Notes: a model not told the origin generated them from the letters alone. DNA of 64,000 nt from Phreatobacter aquaticus (GCF_005160265.1 NZ_CP039865.1:1698828-1762827); one strand, 5' to 3'; positions 35,458 to 45,228 are shown, counted from the first letter of the stretch. Made by a program: numbers and translations.

Positions 35458-35475
35458 AGGGCAAGGAATTCCTTC

Positions 35476-36099
35476 ATGCCCCGTCTCTCCCGTGCCGATC
35501 AGAAAGCCGAGACAAGCCGCCGTCTCATCGAGGCAGCTCATCGGCTCTATCTCGCTCATGGTCTTGACGGGGTGTCGGTGGACGCAGTCGCTGAGGCCGC
35601 AGGGTTCTCCAAGGGCGCCGTCTATGCCAATTTCAGCGGCAAGGAAGCGCTGCTGCTCAGCGTCTGGCAGTCGCATTACGCCGCCAAGCGTGACAGGCTG
35701 GCCGAGGCCCTGGCGTCGGGCGATGATCTTGCTGGCGTGATCGCCGCGATCCGGGCCGTGATGGTTACCTTCTTCTCCGACGGGCCCTGGGCACTGCTCC
35801 AGGCGGAAGTGCGGCGCCGTGCAGCCGACTTGCCGCTTCTTTCGCGGGAATTGGCCGCGATGGAGCGGGCCGAGATGGCCGAGATGCAGGGCCTGGTTGG
35901 GCAATTTGTCTCGCTTGCCGGACTGACGCCCCGGATCGCAATCGCGGACATGACCGAGACGCTCGCGGCGCTGTTCGATGGATTGGTCATCCGCGCGGCG
36001 GCCGATTCCGTTTCTCCGGAGCAGCTTGCCGACCGCTTCGTCGGGGTGCTTGTCGCCTTGGCGGGCATCGGTTCACGAGATGTGGCGCCGCCGCGTTGA
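35476..36099 (+). CDS. TetR/AcrR family transcriptional regulator
   Basis: A 207-residue repressor. The helix-turn-helix is in residues 12-60 (TSRRLIEAAHRLYLAHGLDG, VDAVAEAAGFSKGAVYANFS), followed by a helical ligand domain. It very likely represses itself and the divergent reductase through the inverted repeats in the 81-base spacer. The ATG chosen has AAGGA eight bases upstream. A start ten codons earlier would place the operators inside the gene. Its stop codon overlaps the -35 box of the rpmH promoter. Confidence 0.9.
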   Translation: MPRLSRADQKAETSRRLIEAAHRLYLAHGLDGVSVDAVAEAAGFSKGAVYANFSGKEALLLSVWQSHYAAKRDRLAEALASGDDLAGVIAAIRAVMVTFFSDGPWALLQAEVRRRAADLPLLSRELAAMERAEMAEMQGLVGQFVSLAGLTPRIAIADMTETLAALFDGLVIRAAADSVSPEQLADRFVGVLVALAGIGSRDVAPPR

Positions 36100-36125
36100 C
36101 TTTTCTCAGGCCTCCTGCCTATAAC
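36096..36125 (+). promoter_or_regulatory. Strong promoter of the rpmH-rnpA-yidC operon
   Basis: TTGACT (36096-36101) and TATAAC (36120-36125) are separated by 18 bases and match the sigma-70 consensus at 5 of 6 positions each. The leader is about 115 bases before the rpmH start. The -35 box overlaps the stop codon of the TetR gene upstream. Confidence 0.75.
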
Positions 36126-36245
36126 CCGGCCCGACTTGGGAGCGGCCTGCGCCCGAGTGTGTGGTGCGTGCAAACGCATCGCCGCTAGCAGGCTGCTTCA
36201 GACCCCCATCCGATCTTACGATCCAGATCCGCGCGGAGACGTCCC

Positions 36246-36380
36246 GTGAAACGCACCTACCAACCCTCCAAGCTTGTGCGCAAGCGCCGCCATGGCTTCC
36301 GTGCCCGCATGGCCACCAAGGGCGGCCAGCGGATTCTGTCCGCCCGCCGCGCGCGTGGCCGCAAGCGCCTGTCGGCGTGA
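36246..36380 (+). CDS. rpmH: 50S ribosomal protein L34
   Basis: A 44-residue, highly basic ribosomal protein starting with GTG: (M)[19 protein letters not shown], then [19 protein letters not shown]. This is the universally conserved L34 sequence. GGAG lies seven bases before the GTG. It is first in the conserved rpmH-rnpA-yidC order and served by the strong promoter upstream. Confidence 0.98.
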   Translation: MKRTYQPSKLVRKRRHGFRARMATKGGQRILSARRARGRKRLSA

Positions 36381-36428
36381 TCGGCTTCAGCCGTCAGGCT
36401 GGCCCGTCGTTCTGAGGGGAGGGCGCCG

Positions 36429-36803
36429 ATGACTTGCCAGTCACCGCCCCTCCGTCTCGTGCGCCGCGCCGATTTCATCGCCTGTTCCAGGGGCCGCCGC
36501 GTGAACTCGGCGGCCTTCGTGTTGCAGGAACGCCGGCGCGACGATAGCGGCGCGCCCCGTTTCGGCTTCACAGTGACCAAGAAGACCGGCGGCGCCGTCG
36601 AGCGCAACCGCATGCGGCGCCGGCTGAGGGAAGCCGTGCGTCTCGGTGCCGCAGATGCGGCCCGTCCTGGCTCCGATTATGTGCTTGTCCTCAACCGGGC
36701 AGCGCTCGATCGGCCCTTCGAGACCCTGATCGTCGACTTGACGGACGCAATTCGCCGCGCCGCCAAAGCCCAGGAGCGCTCGGTCGCGCGCTCCTCGTCC
36801 TGA
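36429..36803 (+). CDS. rnpA: Ribonuclease P protein component
   Basis: A 124-residue basic protein that assists the RNase P RNA in maturing tRNA 5' ends. It contains FGFTVTKKTGGAVERNRMRR, the RNR motif that binds RNA, and an N-terminal substrate-binding strand RADFIACSRGRRVNSAAFVL. It lies between rpmH and yidC. No yidD gene is present between rnpA and yidC, unlike in many bacteria. Confidence 0.96.
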   Translation: MTCQSPPLRLVRRADFIACSRGRRVNSAAFVLQERRRDDSGAPRFGFTVTKKTGGAVERNRMRRRLREAVRLGAADAARPGSDYVLVLNRAALDRPFETLIVDLTDAIRRAAKAQERSVARSSS

Positions 36804-36833
36804 CCTTTCTCCCGACCGCACCCGGACGGACCG

Positions 36834-38678
36834 ATGGCTGACAACCGCAACTACATTCTCGCGATCGTGCTCTCGATCCTCGTTCTGGTCGGCTGGCAAT
36901 ATTTTGTCGGCATGCCGCAGGTCGAGCGGCAGCGCGAGGCGCAGCGCCAGCAGCAGGCGCAACAGCCGGTCGCCCAGTCGCAGACGCCGCCCGCACCCGG
37001 TGCGGCGCCCGCTCAGCCCGGCCAGCCGGCAGCGCCGAGTGCGCCAGGCGTCGTTGCTCCGACACCGGCCAGTGCCCAGACCCGCGAGGCTGTGCTCGCC
37101 TCCACGCCGCGTATTGCGGTTGCGACGCCGCGCCTGAAGGGCTCGATCAATCTGGTTGGCGGTCGCGTCGACGACCTCGTGCTCGCGACCTATCGCGACA
37201 CGGTCCAGCCCAACAGCCAGAACGTCGTGCTGTTCGCGCCGGAAGGTTCGCCGATCGACACCGCCAATCACCGCCAGCCCTTCTACGCCGAGTTTGGCTT
37301 CGTGGCCGGCGCCGGCCAGACGGTCGCTCTGCCCAATTCGCGGACGCAGTGGACCCAGTCGGGCACCGGTTCGCTGACGCCCTCGACCCCTGTGACCATC
37401 TCCTGGGACAACGGCCAGGGCCTGACCTTCCGCCGTACCTTCGAGATCGACGCGAGCTACATGATCACCGTCAAGGATGCGGTGACTAATGGGGCCGCGG
37501 CTGCGGCGGTGATCCATCCCTTCGGCCTGATTTCACGCCATGGCCTGCCGCAGACGGCCGGCTATTACATCCTCCACGAGGGCCTGATCGGCGTCTTCGG
37601 CGACAAGGGCCTGCAGGAAGTCGGCTATTCGGCAATCGAGAAGGACCGCACCCAAGCCTTCAAGTCGCTCGGCGGCTGGCTCGGCATCACCGACAAGTAC
37701 TGGGCTGCGGCGCTCATTCCCGATCAGACGACCGAGACGGATTCGAGCTTCAAGTTCTTCCAGAACGGCACGACCAAGAGCTTCCAGACCGACTACCTCA
37801 AGCCTGCTCTGGCGATTGCGCCCGGCGCGACGATCGAGACCATCTCGCGCCTGTTCGCCGGCGCCAAGGAAGTGGCCGTTGTCGACGGCTATGCCAACAC
37901 GCTGAAGGTCGACCGGTTCGACCGGCTGATCGACTGGGGCTGGTTCTATTTCATCACCAAGCCGCTGTTCATCGTGATGGACTGGATCTTCCTGAAGACC
38001 GGCAATTTCGGCATCGCCATCCTGCTCGTCACCCTGCTGGTGAAGGGCCTGTTCTTCCCGCTCGCCAACAAGAGCTACGCCTCCATCACGATGATGAAAA
38101 AGGTGCAGCCGGAAATGACGGCGATTCGCGACCGCTTCGCCGACGACAAGATGAAGCAGCAGCAGGAACTGATGGCGCTCTACAAGCGCGAGAAGATTAA
38201 CCCGCTCGCAGGCTGTTGGCCGATCGTCATCCAGATTCCGGTGTTCTTCGCGCTCTACAAGGTGCTGTTCATCACCATCGAAATGCGGCACGCGCCGTTC
38301 TTCGGCTGGATTCACGATCTCTCGGCACCGGATCCGACCTCGCTGTTCAATCTCTTCGGCCTTCTGCCCTTCACCGTGCCCGCCTTCCTGCTGATCGGCG
38401 TCTGGCCGCTCATCATGGGCGTCACGATGTGGGTCCAGATGCAGATGAACCCGGCGCCGACCGATCCGATCCAGCAGGCATTCTTCAAGTGGATGCCGAT
38501 CATGTTCACTTTCATGCTGGCATCGTTCCCGGCCGGTCTCGTCATCTACTGGGCCTGGAACAACACGCTGTCGGTGCTGCAGCAGGCGCTGATCATGCGG
38601 CGCTACGGTGTGAAGCTGGAACTGTGGGACAATCTGCGATCGATGTTCGGCAAGGGTCCGGCCAAGCCGGCCAGCTGA
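36834..38678 (+). CDS. yidC: Membrane protein insertase YidC
   Basis: A 614-residue inner-membrane insertase of the YidC/Oxa1 family. TM1 is at residues 5-25 ([20 protein letters not shown]). It is followed by a Pro/Ala/Gln-rich linker and a large periplasmic beta domain (about 90-360). The conserved five-helix core begins near 375 ([20 protein letters not shown]) and includes [19 protein letters not shown] and the C-terminal [20 protein letters not shown]. It inserts membrane proteins with or without Sec, and works with SRP, whose RNA is also in this window. engB follows ten bases later. Confidence 0.97.
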   Translation: MADNRNYILAIVLSILVLVGWQYFVGMPQVERQREAQRQQQAQQPVAQSQTPPAPGAAPAQPGQPAAPSAPGVVAPTPASAQTREAVLASTPRIAVATPRLKGSINLVGGRVDDLVLATYRDTVQPNSQNVVLFAPEGSPIDTANHRQPFYAEFGFVAGAGQTVALPNSRTQWTQSGTGSLTPSTPVTISWDNGQGLTFRRTFEIDASYMITVKDAVTNGAAAAAVIHPFGLISRHGLPQTAGYYILHEGLIGVFGDKGLQEVGYSAIEKDRTQAFKSLGGWLGITDKYWAAALIPDQTTETDSSFKFFQNGTTKSFQTDYLKPALAIAPGATIETISRLFAGAKEVAVVDGYANTLKVDRFDRLIDWGWFYFITKPLFIVMDWIFLKTGNFGIAILLVTLLVKGLFFPLANKSYASITMMKKVQPEMTAIRDRFADDKMKQQQELMALYKREKINPLAGCWPIVIQIPVFFALYKVLFITIEMRHAPFFGWIHDLSAPDPTSLFNLFGLLPFTVPAFLLIGVWPLIMGVTMWVQMQMNPAPTDPIQQAFFKWMPIMFTFMLASFPAGLVIYWAWNNTLSVLQQALIMRRYGVKLELWDNLRSMFGKGPAKPAS

Positions 38679-38688
38679 CGGAGCTGAT

Positions 38689-39336
38689 TTGACCGACTTC
38701 TTGGAAACCGGCCGGCTGATGTTCGCCAGACCCTGGGGGTTCTGGCGCGGCACGCCGAATATGGCGCATCTCCCGCCGATCACAGGTGTGGAGATCGCCT
38801 TTGCCGGGCGGTCGAATGTCGGCAAGTCGAGCCTGATCAATGCGCTGGTGGGGCAGAACAGCCTTGCCCGCACGTCCAACACGCCCGGCCGCACCCAGGA
38901 ACTCAACTTCTTCCACGTGCCGCCGGTGGATGGCGAGCCGACCGATCTCGTGATTGTCGACATGCCGGGCTACGGCTTTGCGGCGGCTCCCGAAGCCAAG
39001 GTCAGGGAATGGCAGAAGCTCATCCGCGACTATCTGCGCGGACGCCAGAGCCTTGCCCGCGTCTATGTGCTGGTTGATGCCCGCCACGGCATCAAGCCCG
39101 TCGACACCGAAGTGTTCGACGAACTCGGTCAGTCTGGAATTTCCTATCAGGTCGTGCTCACCAAGGCCGATCAGATCACCGATGCGGCGTTGACCAAGCT
39201 GATCGCCACGACGCTGGACCAGCTGAAGAAGCGCGCGGCAGCCTTTCCCGAGATCATCGCGACGTCCAGCCGCAAGGGCCAGGGCATGCCGGAACTGCGG
39301 TCGGCAATCGCGCGGGTGGTTGCCGAGCGCCCCTGA
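38689..39336 (+). CDS. engB: Ribosome biogenesis GTP-binding protein EngB (YihA/YsxC)
   Basis: A 215-residue GTPase for large ribosomal subunit assembly. The G1 motif [10 protein letters not shown]2 threonine in [10 protein letters not shown]3 DMPGYGFA and G4 TKADQIT are all present. The start is TTG: GGAG ends five bases upstream and the encoded [18 protein letters not shown] fits the family's N-terminus. An internal ATG at codon 11 is less likely. It is cotranscribed with yidC. Confidence 0.95.
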   Translation: MTDFLETGRLMFARPWGFWRGTPNMAHLPPITGVEIAFAGRSNVGKSSLINALVGQNSLARTSNTPGRTQELNFFHVPPVDGEPTDLVIVDMPGYGFAAAPEAKVREWQKLIRDYLRGRQSLARVYVLVDARHGIKPVDTEVFDELGQSGISYQVVLTKADQITDAALTKLIATTLDQLKKRAAAFPEIIATSSRKGQGMPELRSAIARVVAERP

Positions 39337-39828
39337 TCATTGCTGACGCCAGAGCGGCGCGAGCTGAAACGCCCCGATCACCAGCATGATCAATCCGATG
39401 ATCATGAGGGCTCGTCCATATCCGGTGCGGTTTCCGGCTGTCTGCTCGTAGGCCAGCAAGGTCCGCCCGTCGGTCGTCGCCTCGAAGACAATTTGCTGAT
39501 CCAGATCGACCAGATAGCGAACCGCCTGATCACGGCGAACGGTGTCGAGGTCACCCACCCACAATGTCCTGGCCGGCGAGACAATGTGGACGCCCTTGCC
39601 GGGCACCTGAAGCGCGATACGCTGGGTGCGATAGGTTGTGTCACCGCGCCGGCTGTACTCCCGGATCAGTTCCGTTGTGACACTGGGAGGCCCGATCTGC
39701 TCCACGACGGTCAGCACGGTTTTGCCTGGTGGCAAGGTGCTCCAACCCCAGCCGAGCAGAACGATCCCGGCCGCGATAAGCCCGATACTCCATAGGAGGC
39801 TCCAGACACTCGGCTCGGTCCTGTCCAT
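39337..39828 (-). CDS. Small membrane protein of unknown function (DUF3592-like topology)
   Basis: A 163-residue protein with one hydrophobic helix near each end (LLWSIGLIAAGIVLLGWGW and ALMIIGLIMLVIGAFQLAPL). Between them is a soluble domain of about 100 residues rich in beta strands. That layout resembles DUF3592 proteins, but I see no diagnostic motif. The domain probably faces the periplasm. The gene is convergent with engB and abuts it with no gap, and lies upstream of polA's 3' end. Function is unknown. Confidence 0.72.
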   Translation of the reverse strand: MDRTEPSVWSLLWSIGLIAAGIVLLGWGWSTLPPGKTVLTVVEQIGPPSVTTELIREYSRRGDTTYRTQRIALQVPGKGVHIVSPARTLWVGDLDTVRRDQAVRYLVDLDQQIVFEATTDGRTLLAYEQTAGNRTGYGRALMIIGLIMLVIGAFQLAPLWRQQ

Positions 39829-39855
39829 CGTCCTCCCGATGCGGGCATCGGCCCG

Positions 39856-42800
39856 CTAGTGCGCCTCGTCCCAGTTGACGGCCGCGCGCGCATCGACCGC
39901 AAGCGGCACCTTCAGGTTCAAGACGGGCTGCGTCGCCTCTTCCATCACCCGGCGGATAACCGGCAGAGTTCGGTCCACCTGATCGTCAGGCACTTCGAAC
40001 ACCAGTTCGTCATGCACCTGCAGCAGCATCAGCGCGTCGAGCTTCGAGCCGGCGAGCGCGGCTTCCATGCGGATCATGGCGCGGCGGATGATATCAGCCG
40101 CCGACCCCTGGATCGGAGCATTGATCGCCTGGCGCTCCACGAAGGCCCGTTCCGAAGGATTGCCGGACTTGATTGCGGGGTAATGGCAGCGCCGCCCGAA
40201 GATCGTTTCGACATAGCCGTTCTCGCGGCAGAACGCCTTGGTCGCGTCCATATAGTCGCGGATGCCGGGGAACCGCTCGAAATAGCGCTTGATATAGGCG
40301 CCGGCCTCCTCCCGCGCGATGCCCAGCTGGTTGGCGAGGCCGAAGGCGGAAATGCCGTAGATGATGCCGAAATTGATCGCCTTGGCGCGTCGGCGTACGA
40401 GCGGATCCATGCCGGCGACGGGTACGCCGAACATTTCGGAGGCGGTCATCGCATGGATATCGATGCCGTCGGCGAACGCCTGCCTGAGCTGCGGGATATC
40501 GGCGATATGGGCGAGGATGCGCAGCTCGATCTGGCTGTAATCGGCGGACACCAGCTTCCGCCCCGGGGGGGCGATGAAGGCGGTCCGGATCTTCCGGCCT
40601 TCCTCGGTGCGCACCGGGATGTTCTGGATGTTGGGTTCGGACGAGGACAGGCGGCCTGTGGTGGTCGCCGCGAGCGAGAAGGACGTGTGGACCCGTCCGG
40701 TCTCCTTGTTCATGTAGTTCGGCAGCGCGTCGGTATAGGTCGACTTGAGCTTGGAGACGGTGCGCCAGTCGATGATCTTGCGTGGCAGGTCGTGGCCCTG
40801 CTCGGCGAGATCCTCCAGCACGCCGGCGGCCGTCGACCAGGCGCCGGTCTTGGTCTTGGTGCCGCCCGGCAGGCCCATCTTGCCGAACAGGATATCGCCG
40901 AGCTGCTTGGGTGAACCCGGATTGAGCGGTTCACCCGCCAGCTCCTGGATCTCTGCCTCCACGCGTGCCGCTACTTGAGCGAAGTCGCCGGACAGCCGCG
41001 ACAGCACCTGCCGGTCGACCAGAATGCCATAGCGCTCCATGCGGGCGAGTACGCTGACCAGCGGACGTTCCAGCGTTTCATAGACTGTGGTCTTGCCCTC
41101 GGCCGGCAGCCGAGGCTTGAGCACGTTCCAGAGCCGTAGCGTGACATCGGCATCCTCGGCGGCATAGGCGGTTGCCTTGTCGAGGGGCACACGGTCGAAG
41201 GTGATGCGGCCCTTGCCGGTCCCGGTCACGCTGTCGAACGAGATCGGCTCGTGGCCGAGCAGCCGTTCCGACAGGGCATCCATGCCATGGCTGCCGCGCC
41301 CGGCGTCCAGGGCGTAGGAGAGCAGCATGGTGTCGTCATAAGGCGCGATGGTCATCCCATGCCGCGCGAGGATCAGCATGTCGTATTTGAGGTTCTGCCC
41401 GATCTTGAGGACCCCCGGGTCCTCGGCGAGCGCCTTCAGCCGGTCGAGCGCGGCACGAGCCGGCATCTGGTCCGGCACGAGCCCTGAATCGAACAGGCCG
41501 GCCTCGCCAGCCCGATGGGCAAGCGGCACGTAGCAGGCCTTGCCGGGGGCATAGCTCAGGGAAAAGCCGACAAGTTCCGCTGACATGGCATCGAGGGACG
41601 TGGTCTCCGTGTCGAGCGCGACGACCCCGGCCTCCCGAGCGGCTGCGATGAACTGGTCGAGCTCTGCCGGGCTGGTGATGCACTGGTAACCCGAGCGGTC
41701 GACCTTGGCGGTGAGACCCATATGGGCAGCAGCCGCTGCAATGGCCTGCGGCGTGGCGCCTCCGGCCTCGGGAGCCGTGGCGTCTGTCGCACCGGATGCC
41801 TGGCCGCCGCCGAACAGGTCGGAGCCGCTGCCTGGTGCAGCCTTGGCCGGTACGCCACGGGTTGATGCCAGCCGCGGGTCAGGTTCGATCTTGGCGGCAT
41901 CGACGCCGTAGAGTTCCGCCACCTTCTTGGTGATGGTGGTGAATTCCATCGCCTTCAGGAACGCGACCAGCTGCGTTCCGTCCGGCTTTTCGAGCCCGGT
42001 ATCGTCCAGCGGCACTTCCAGCGGTACGTCGCGCACCAGTTCGACCAACTTGCGCGAGATCCGGATCTTCTCAAGCACCTCCGGATTGGTCAGCGTCTCC
42101 CGGCGCTTGGGCTGCTTGATCTCGCCGGCACGGGCGAGCAGCGTGTCGAGATCGCCATATTCTGTCAGCAACTGGACGGCCGTCTTGCGGCCGATTCCCG
42201 GTGCGCCCGGCACGTTGTCGGAGGTGTCGCCTTCCAGCGACTGGATCTCGACGATCCGGTCCGGTCCCATCCCCTCCCAATATTCACTGACATCGCCGAG
42301 CTTTTCCTTCGGTACGTTCCAGCGCTCGAAGCTGTCGCCATGGACCAGCAGTCGCTCGGGCCGATAGCCAGGCTTGCCCTTGATGCCGCTTTCGGGATCG
42401 TAGAATGCGACGCAGGGCCGGACCAGCTGCATCAGGTCCTTGTCGGCCGAGATGATGAGCACATCGGCGCCGCGCTCGCAGGCCTGTTCCGCATAGGTCG
42501 CGATCAGGTCGTCGGCCTCGTAGGTGTCCTGCTCGATCGCGTGCAGGCCGAAGGCGCGGATGGCGTCGCGCATCAGCGGAAATTGCGGCACGAGATCTTC
42601 CGGCGGCGGCGGGCGCTGGGCCTTGTAGAGCGGATAGAGCGCCTTGCGGAACGAGTTCTCGCTCTTGTCGAGGATCATGGCGAGATGGGTCGGCTTCACG
42701 CCGAGCGCGCCGTCCTCGACGAATTGCAGCACCTTGGTCGCAAACAGGCGAACGGCGCCCGTCGGCAGGCCGTCAGAGCGCGCATTGTACTTCCGGTCCT

Positions 42801-42900
42801 GGTTCATCGACTGGAAATAGGCGCGGAACACGAAGGACGAAGCGTCGACGAGGAAGACGCGGTCGCCCTTCTGGACGGGACGGTGATGATCGGCGTGCAT
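39856..42900 (-). CDS. polA: DNA polymerase I
   Basis: A 1014-residue repair and Okazaki-fragment-processing polymerase with three domains. The 5'-3' exonuclease domain has VFLVDASSFVFRAYF and GDTSDNVPGAPGIGRKTA. The 3'-5' proofreading domain has VALDTETTSLDAM, so proofreading residues appear intact. The polymerase domain has motif A DYSQIELRILAHIA, an O-helix KAINFGIIYG, and motif C VHDELVFEVP. A Pro/Ala-rich linker separates the first two. The ATG (MHADHHR) has GAGG eleven bases upstream; ATGs at 42933 and 42960 are alternatives. Confidence 0.96.
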   Translation of the reverse strand: MHADHHRPVQKGDRVFLVDASSFVFRAYFQSMNQDRKYNARSDGLPTGAVRLFATKVLQFVEDGALGVKPTHLAMILDKSENSFRKALYPLYKAQRPPPPEDLVPQFPLMRDAIRAFGLHAIEQDTYEADDLIATYAEQACERGADVLIISADKDLMQLVRPCVAFYDPESGIKGKPGYRPERLLVHGDSFERWNVPKEKLGDVSEYWEGMGPDRIVEIQSLEGDTSDNVPGAPGIGRKTAVQLLTEYGDLDTLLARAGEIKQPKRRETLTNPEVLEKIRISRKLVELVRDVPLEVPLDDTGLEKPDGTQLVAFLKAMEFTTITKKVAELYGVDAAKIEPDPRLASTRGVPAKAAPGSGSDLFGGGQASGATDATAPEAGGATPQAIAAAAAHMGLTAKVDRSGYQCITSPAELDQFIAAAREAGVVALDTETTSLDAMSAELVGFSLSYAPGKACYVPLAHRAGEAGLFDSGLVPDQMPARAALDRLKALAEDPGVLKIGQNLKYDMLILARHGMTIAPYDDTMLLSYALDAGRGSHGMDALSERLLGHEPISFDSVTGTGKGRITFDRVPLDKATAYAAEDADVTLRLWNVLKPRLPAEGKTTVYETLERPLVSVLARMERYGILVDRQVLSRLSGDFAQVAARVEAEIQELAGEPLNPGSPKQLGDILFGKMGLPGGTKTKTGAWSTAAGVLEDLAEQGHDLPRKIIDWRTVSKLKSTYTDALPNYMNKETGRVHTSFSLAATTTGRLSSSEPNIQNIPVRTEEGRKIRTAFIAPPGRKLVSADYSQIELRILAHIADIPQLRQAFADGIDIHAMTASEMFGVPVAGMDPLVRRRAKAINFGIIYGISAFGLANQLGIAREEAGAYIKRYFERFPGIRDYMDATKAFCRENGYVETIFGRRCHYPAIKSGNPSERAFVERQAINAPIQGSAADIIRRAMIRMEAALAGSKLDALMLLQVHDELVFEVPDDQVDRTLPVIRRVMEEATQPVLNLKVPLAVDARAAVNWDEAH

Positions 42901-43070
42901 GGATCGGGGAACCTCGGTCGAGTCAGCGTCCATTATGGACGCACCGTCCCGCCCCGTCATGTCGTTTGAGCCTGGAACAGGGCTCCCTTCTCATCTGCGG
43001 GCGTGACCAAGCTGAAACAAATCGCCCATAGTCCTTGGGTCTCTGCTTCGCCTGATCGCTGGAACCCGCC

Positions 43071-43922
43071 GTGCAACAGCCGCTTTTTCCCACCCGCCCC
43101 TTGAAAGTGACGCTGCCGAAGCCGCCAAGCCGCATCGGCGCACTGCTCCTGTTCCTCGTCGGCGTTGCCTTCGTCACAGGTATCGGCTTTCTCATGGGCC
43201 CTGGCCTTGTCCGGGACGCTCAGATCCTCGGGAATGCTGAGCCGGCAACAGCTGCCCGCTTCGTGTCGGGCCGATGCAAGAGCAAGCTGATCATCCACTT
43301 CTGCGATGTCACGATCGAGCGCCGTGGTCCGACAGGACCGATCCGCGAGGAAAACAGTTTCGGCTTCTTCGACCTGCATCTCGGCTCCTATTCGATCGCG
43401 CTGATGCAGAAGAAGGGTGATCCGACCATGGTCACCAGCGACCTCGCGCTCGACCATTTCTGGAATCGCGTCATCACGGCCGCGCTGTTCGTGCTCCTGT
43501 TCGGTGCCGGCGCACTGGCGTCCCTTAGGCAGGCAACCCGCAAAGGGATCGGCGACGTCAACAAGCCGTTCCGCGAACTCTCCGGCAAGGTGCTGACCCT
43601 GCAGATTGTCGACGTGCTGGACCGCGCGCTTCCGGATGAGAAGTCCTGGCTGTGGACCTATGCGCCGGTTTCGGCGGGGCCTGCGATGGGCCAGCAATTG
43701 ACGCTGTTCACGCCAGTGAACACCTGGCCCTTCATGCTGGATCGCGCGGGGCGCCGGGCGCTTGCGGCCTCAAGGCCCGATGGCGGTCCGGTTCTGATGC
43801 TCGATTCGGGGCTCACCTTCCTCAATCTGAAGGCTGATGAGCAGGCGCGCATCCTCGCCTGGCGCGACAGCCTGCTGGCAGAGGAAGATGCGCGGCAGCA
43901 GGGATATGCGCAGGGCACGTGA
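43071..43922 (+). CDS. Hypothetical membrane protein
   Basis: A 283-residue protein I do not recognise. It has two likely transmembrane helices, at about residues 23-44 (IGALLLFLVGVAFVTGIGFL) and 132-150 (VITAALFVLLFGAGALASL). They flank a domain of about 85 residues with two cysteines (GRCKSKLIIHFCDVTI) that could form a disulfide in the periplasm. A cytoplasmic C-terminal part contains SWLWTYAPVSAGPAMGQQLT. Start is GTG. The neighbour downstream is a secreted thioredoxin-like protein plus CcdA, so a link with periplasmic disulfides is possible but unproven. Confidence 0.7.
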   Translation: MQQPLFPTRPLKVTLPKPPSRIGALLLFLVGVAFVTGIGFLMGPGLVRDAQILGNAEPATAARFVSGRCKSKLIIHFCDVTIERRGPTGPIREENSFGFFDLHLGSYSIALMQKKGDPTMVTSDLALDHFWNRVITAALFVLLFGAGALASLRQATRKGIGDVNKPFRELSGKVLTLQIVDVLDRALPDEKSWLWTYAPVSAGPAMGQQLTLFTPVNTWPFMLDRAGRRALAASRPDGGPVLMLDSGLTFLNLKADEQARILAWRDSLLAEEDARQQGYAQGT

Positions 43923-44103
43923 CGCTCTGATTGCCTTGCCAGGCCGCGCCTGGTCCAGAATGGAGGGCTTGCCGCGCGGGGGACTTGCCCGGTTGCGATC
44001 ACGTCGCGGTGATCGTGTAACGGACCGGATCGTTTCGAAGAAAGGAGAGCTGGCGGCGCCGTTTCAATGGCCGGTCGCTTGGTCCTTCCTGGAGCGCTTT
44101 CCC

Positions 44104-44496
44104 ATGATCCACCGCAGAACCTTCATCGCCCTCACTGCCGTGACCTGCTCTGCAGCCTATGCGGCGGCCTGGGCTGCCGGCCCCATTGCCTTTACCCCCT
44201 CGGCATTCCAGGCGGCGAAGGCCAGCGGCCAGCCGATCCTGATCGAGGTCACGGCGCCGTGGTGCCCGACCTGCCGGGCACAGAAGCCCATTCTCTCCGA
44301 ACTGACGGCCCAGCCGCGCTTTGCGGCCATGCGTGTCCTGACGGTCGATTTCGATAGCCAGAAGGACGTGCTCCGCTCGCTCAACGTGCAGATGCAGAGC
44401 ACGCTGATCGTCTTCAAGGGCGACCGCGAGGTCGGCCGGTCGTCGGGTGACACGAACCGTGCATCCATCGAGGCACTGCTGGCCAAGACTCTCTGA
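44104..44496 (+). CDS. Secreted thioredoxin-like protein
   Basis: A 130-residue thioredoxin-fold protein. The first 25 residues form a signal peptide with a twin-arginine-like start (MIHRRTFIALTAV, cleavage after AWA). The redox motif APWCPTCRAQKP has Cys54 and Cys57. The expected location is the periplasm, where it would reduce substrates using electrons passed across the membrane by CcdA, encoded 12 bases downstream. The TPSAF-QAA start after the signal resembles TlpA/thioredoxin relatives. The chosen ATG removes an unrelated upstream extension. Confidence 0.87.
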   Translation: MIHRRTFIALTAVTCSAAYAAAWAAGPIAFTPSAFQAAKASGQPILIEVTAPWCPTCRAQKPILSELTAQPRFAAMRVLTVDFDSQKDVLRSLNVQMQSTLIVFKGDREVGRSSGDTNRASIEALLAKTL

Positions 44497-44508
44497 GGCC
44501 GCAAAGCC

Positions 44509-45228
44509 ATGATCGCAACCATCGGCCTGGCATTTCTCGCAGGTGTTCTGTCCATCCTCTCGCCTTGCGTCCTGCCTCTGCTTCCCGTCGTGCTGGGAGC
44601 GGCGGTCTCGGAGCATAGGCTGGGGCCGATTGCCCTGGCCGGTGGTCTCGCCTTGTCGTTCACCGTCATTGGATTGTTCGTGGCCGTCTTTGGGTTCGCG
44701 ATCGGCCTCGATGCAGGTTTCTTCCGGTATGTTGCGGCGGTGCTGCTGATCGGCGTGGGTGTCACCCTGATGATCCCCGCCGCTCAGATCCGCTTTGCTA
44801 CCGCTGCCGGCCCGCTGTCCAATTGGACGGAGCAGCGGTTCGGCGGACGCTCGACCAACGGCCTCTCCGGCCAGTTCGCCGTTGGCCTGCTCCTCGGAGC
44901 GGTCTGGAGCCCCTGTGTCGGGCCGACGCTTGGTGCGGCGTCCCTGCTTGCGGCGAGGGGGGAAGCGCTGGGCTCCGTGGCGCTGACGATGCTCGCCTTC
45001 GGCATCGGTGCCGGATTGCCCCTGGCGCTTCTGGGGCTCCTGTCGAGAGAGCGCCTGCTGCGCCTGCGCGACCGCATGCTCAGTGTCGGCAAGACCGCCA
45101 AGGTTGCGCTTGGCGGTGTGTTGGCTCTGGTCGGTGTCCTGATCATCAGCGGCCTCGACAAGCGCATCGAGACCTGGCTCACCAACATCGCGCCAGACGC
45201 ACTCATATCGCTGACAACGCGCTTCTAG
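44509..45228 (+). CDS. ccdA: Cytochrome c biogenesis/thiol-disulfide transporter CcdA
   Basis: A 239-residue inner-membrane protein with six hydrophobic segments. It has the paired redox cysteines Cys20 (LSILSPCVLPLLP) and Cys136 (VWSPCVGPTLGAAS) of the CcdA/DsbD transmembrane domain. It passes electrons from cytoplasmic thioredoxin to periplasmic thiol proteins, probably the thioredoxin-like partner just upstream. Its 3' end overlaps the convergent SMP-30 gene's stop by four bases. Confidence 0.92.
   Translation: MIATIGLAFLAGVLSILSPCVLPLLPVVLGAAVSEHRLGPIALAGGLALSFTVIGLFVAVFGFAIGLDAGFFRYVAAVLLIGVGVTLMIPAAQIRFATAAGPLSNWTEQRFGGRSTNGLSGQFAVGLLLGAVWSPCVGPTLGAASLLAARGEALGSVALTMLAFGIGAGLPLALLGLLSRERLLRLRDRMLSVGKTAKVALGGVLALVGVLIISGLDKRIETWLTNIAPDALISLTTRF

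Noticed and set aside
34492-35475. Long N-terminal extension of the TetR gene
   Set aside because: It runs antisense through the reductase gene and both inverted repeats; the family start is the ATG at 35476.
36096-36380. Replication origin next to rpmH-rnpA-yidC
   Set aside because: This cluster flanks dnaA/oriC in many bacteria, but I see no dnaA gene and no DnaA boxes (TTATCCACA-like) around it.
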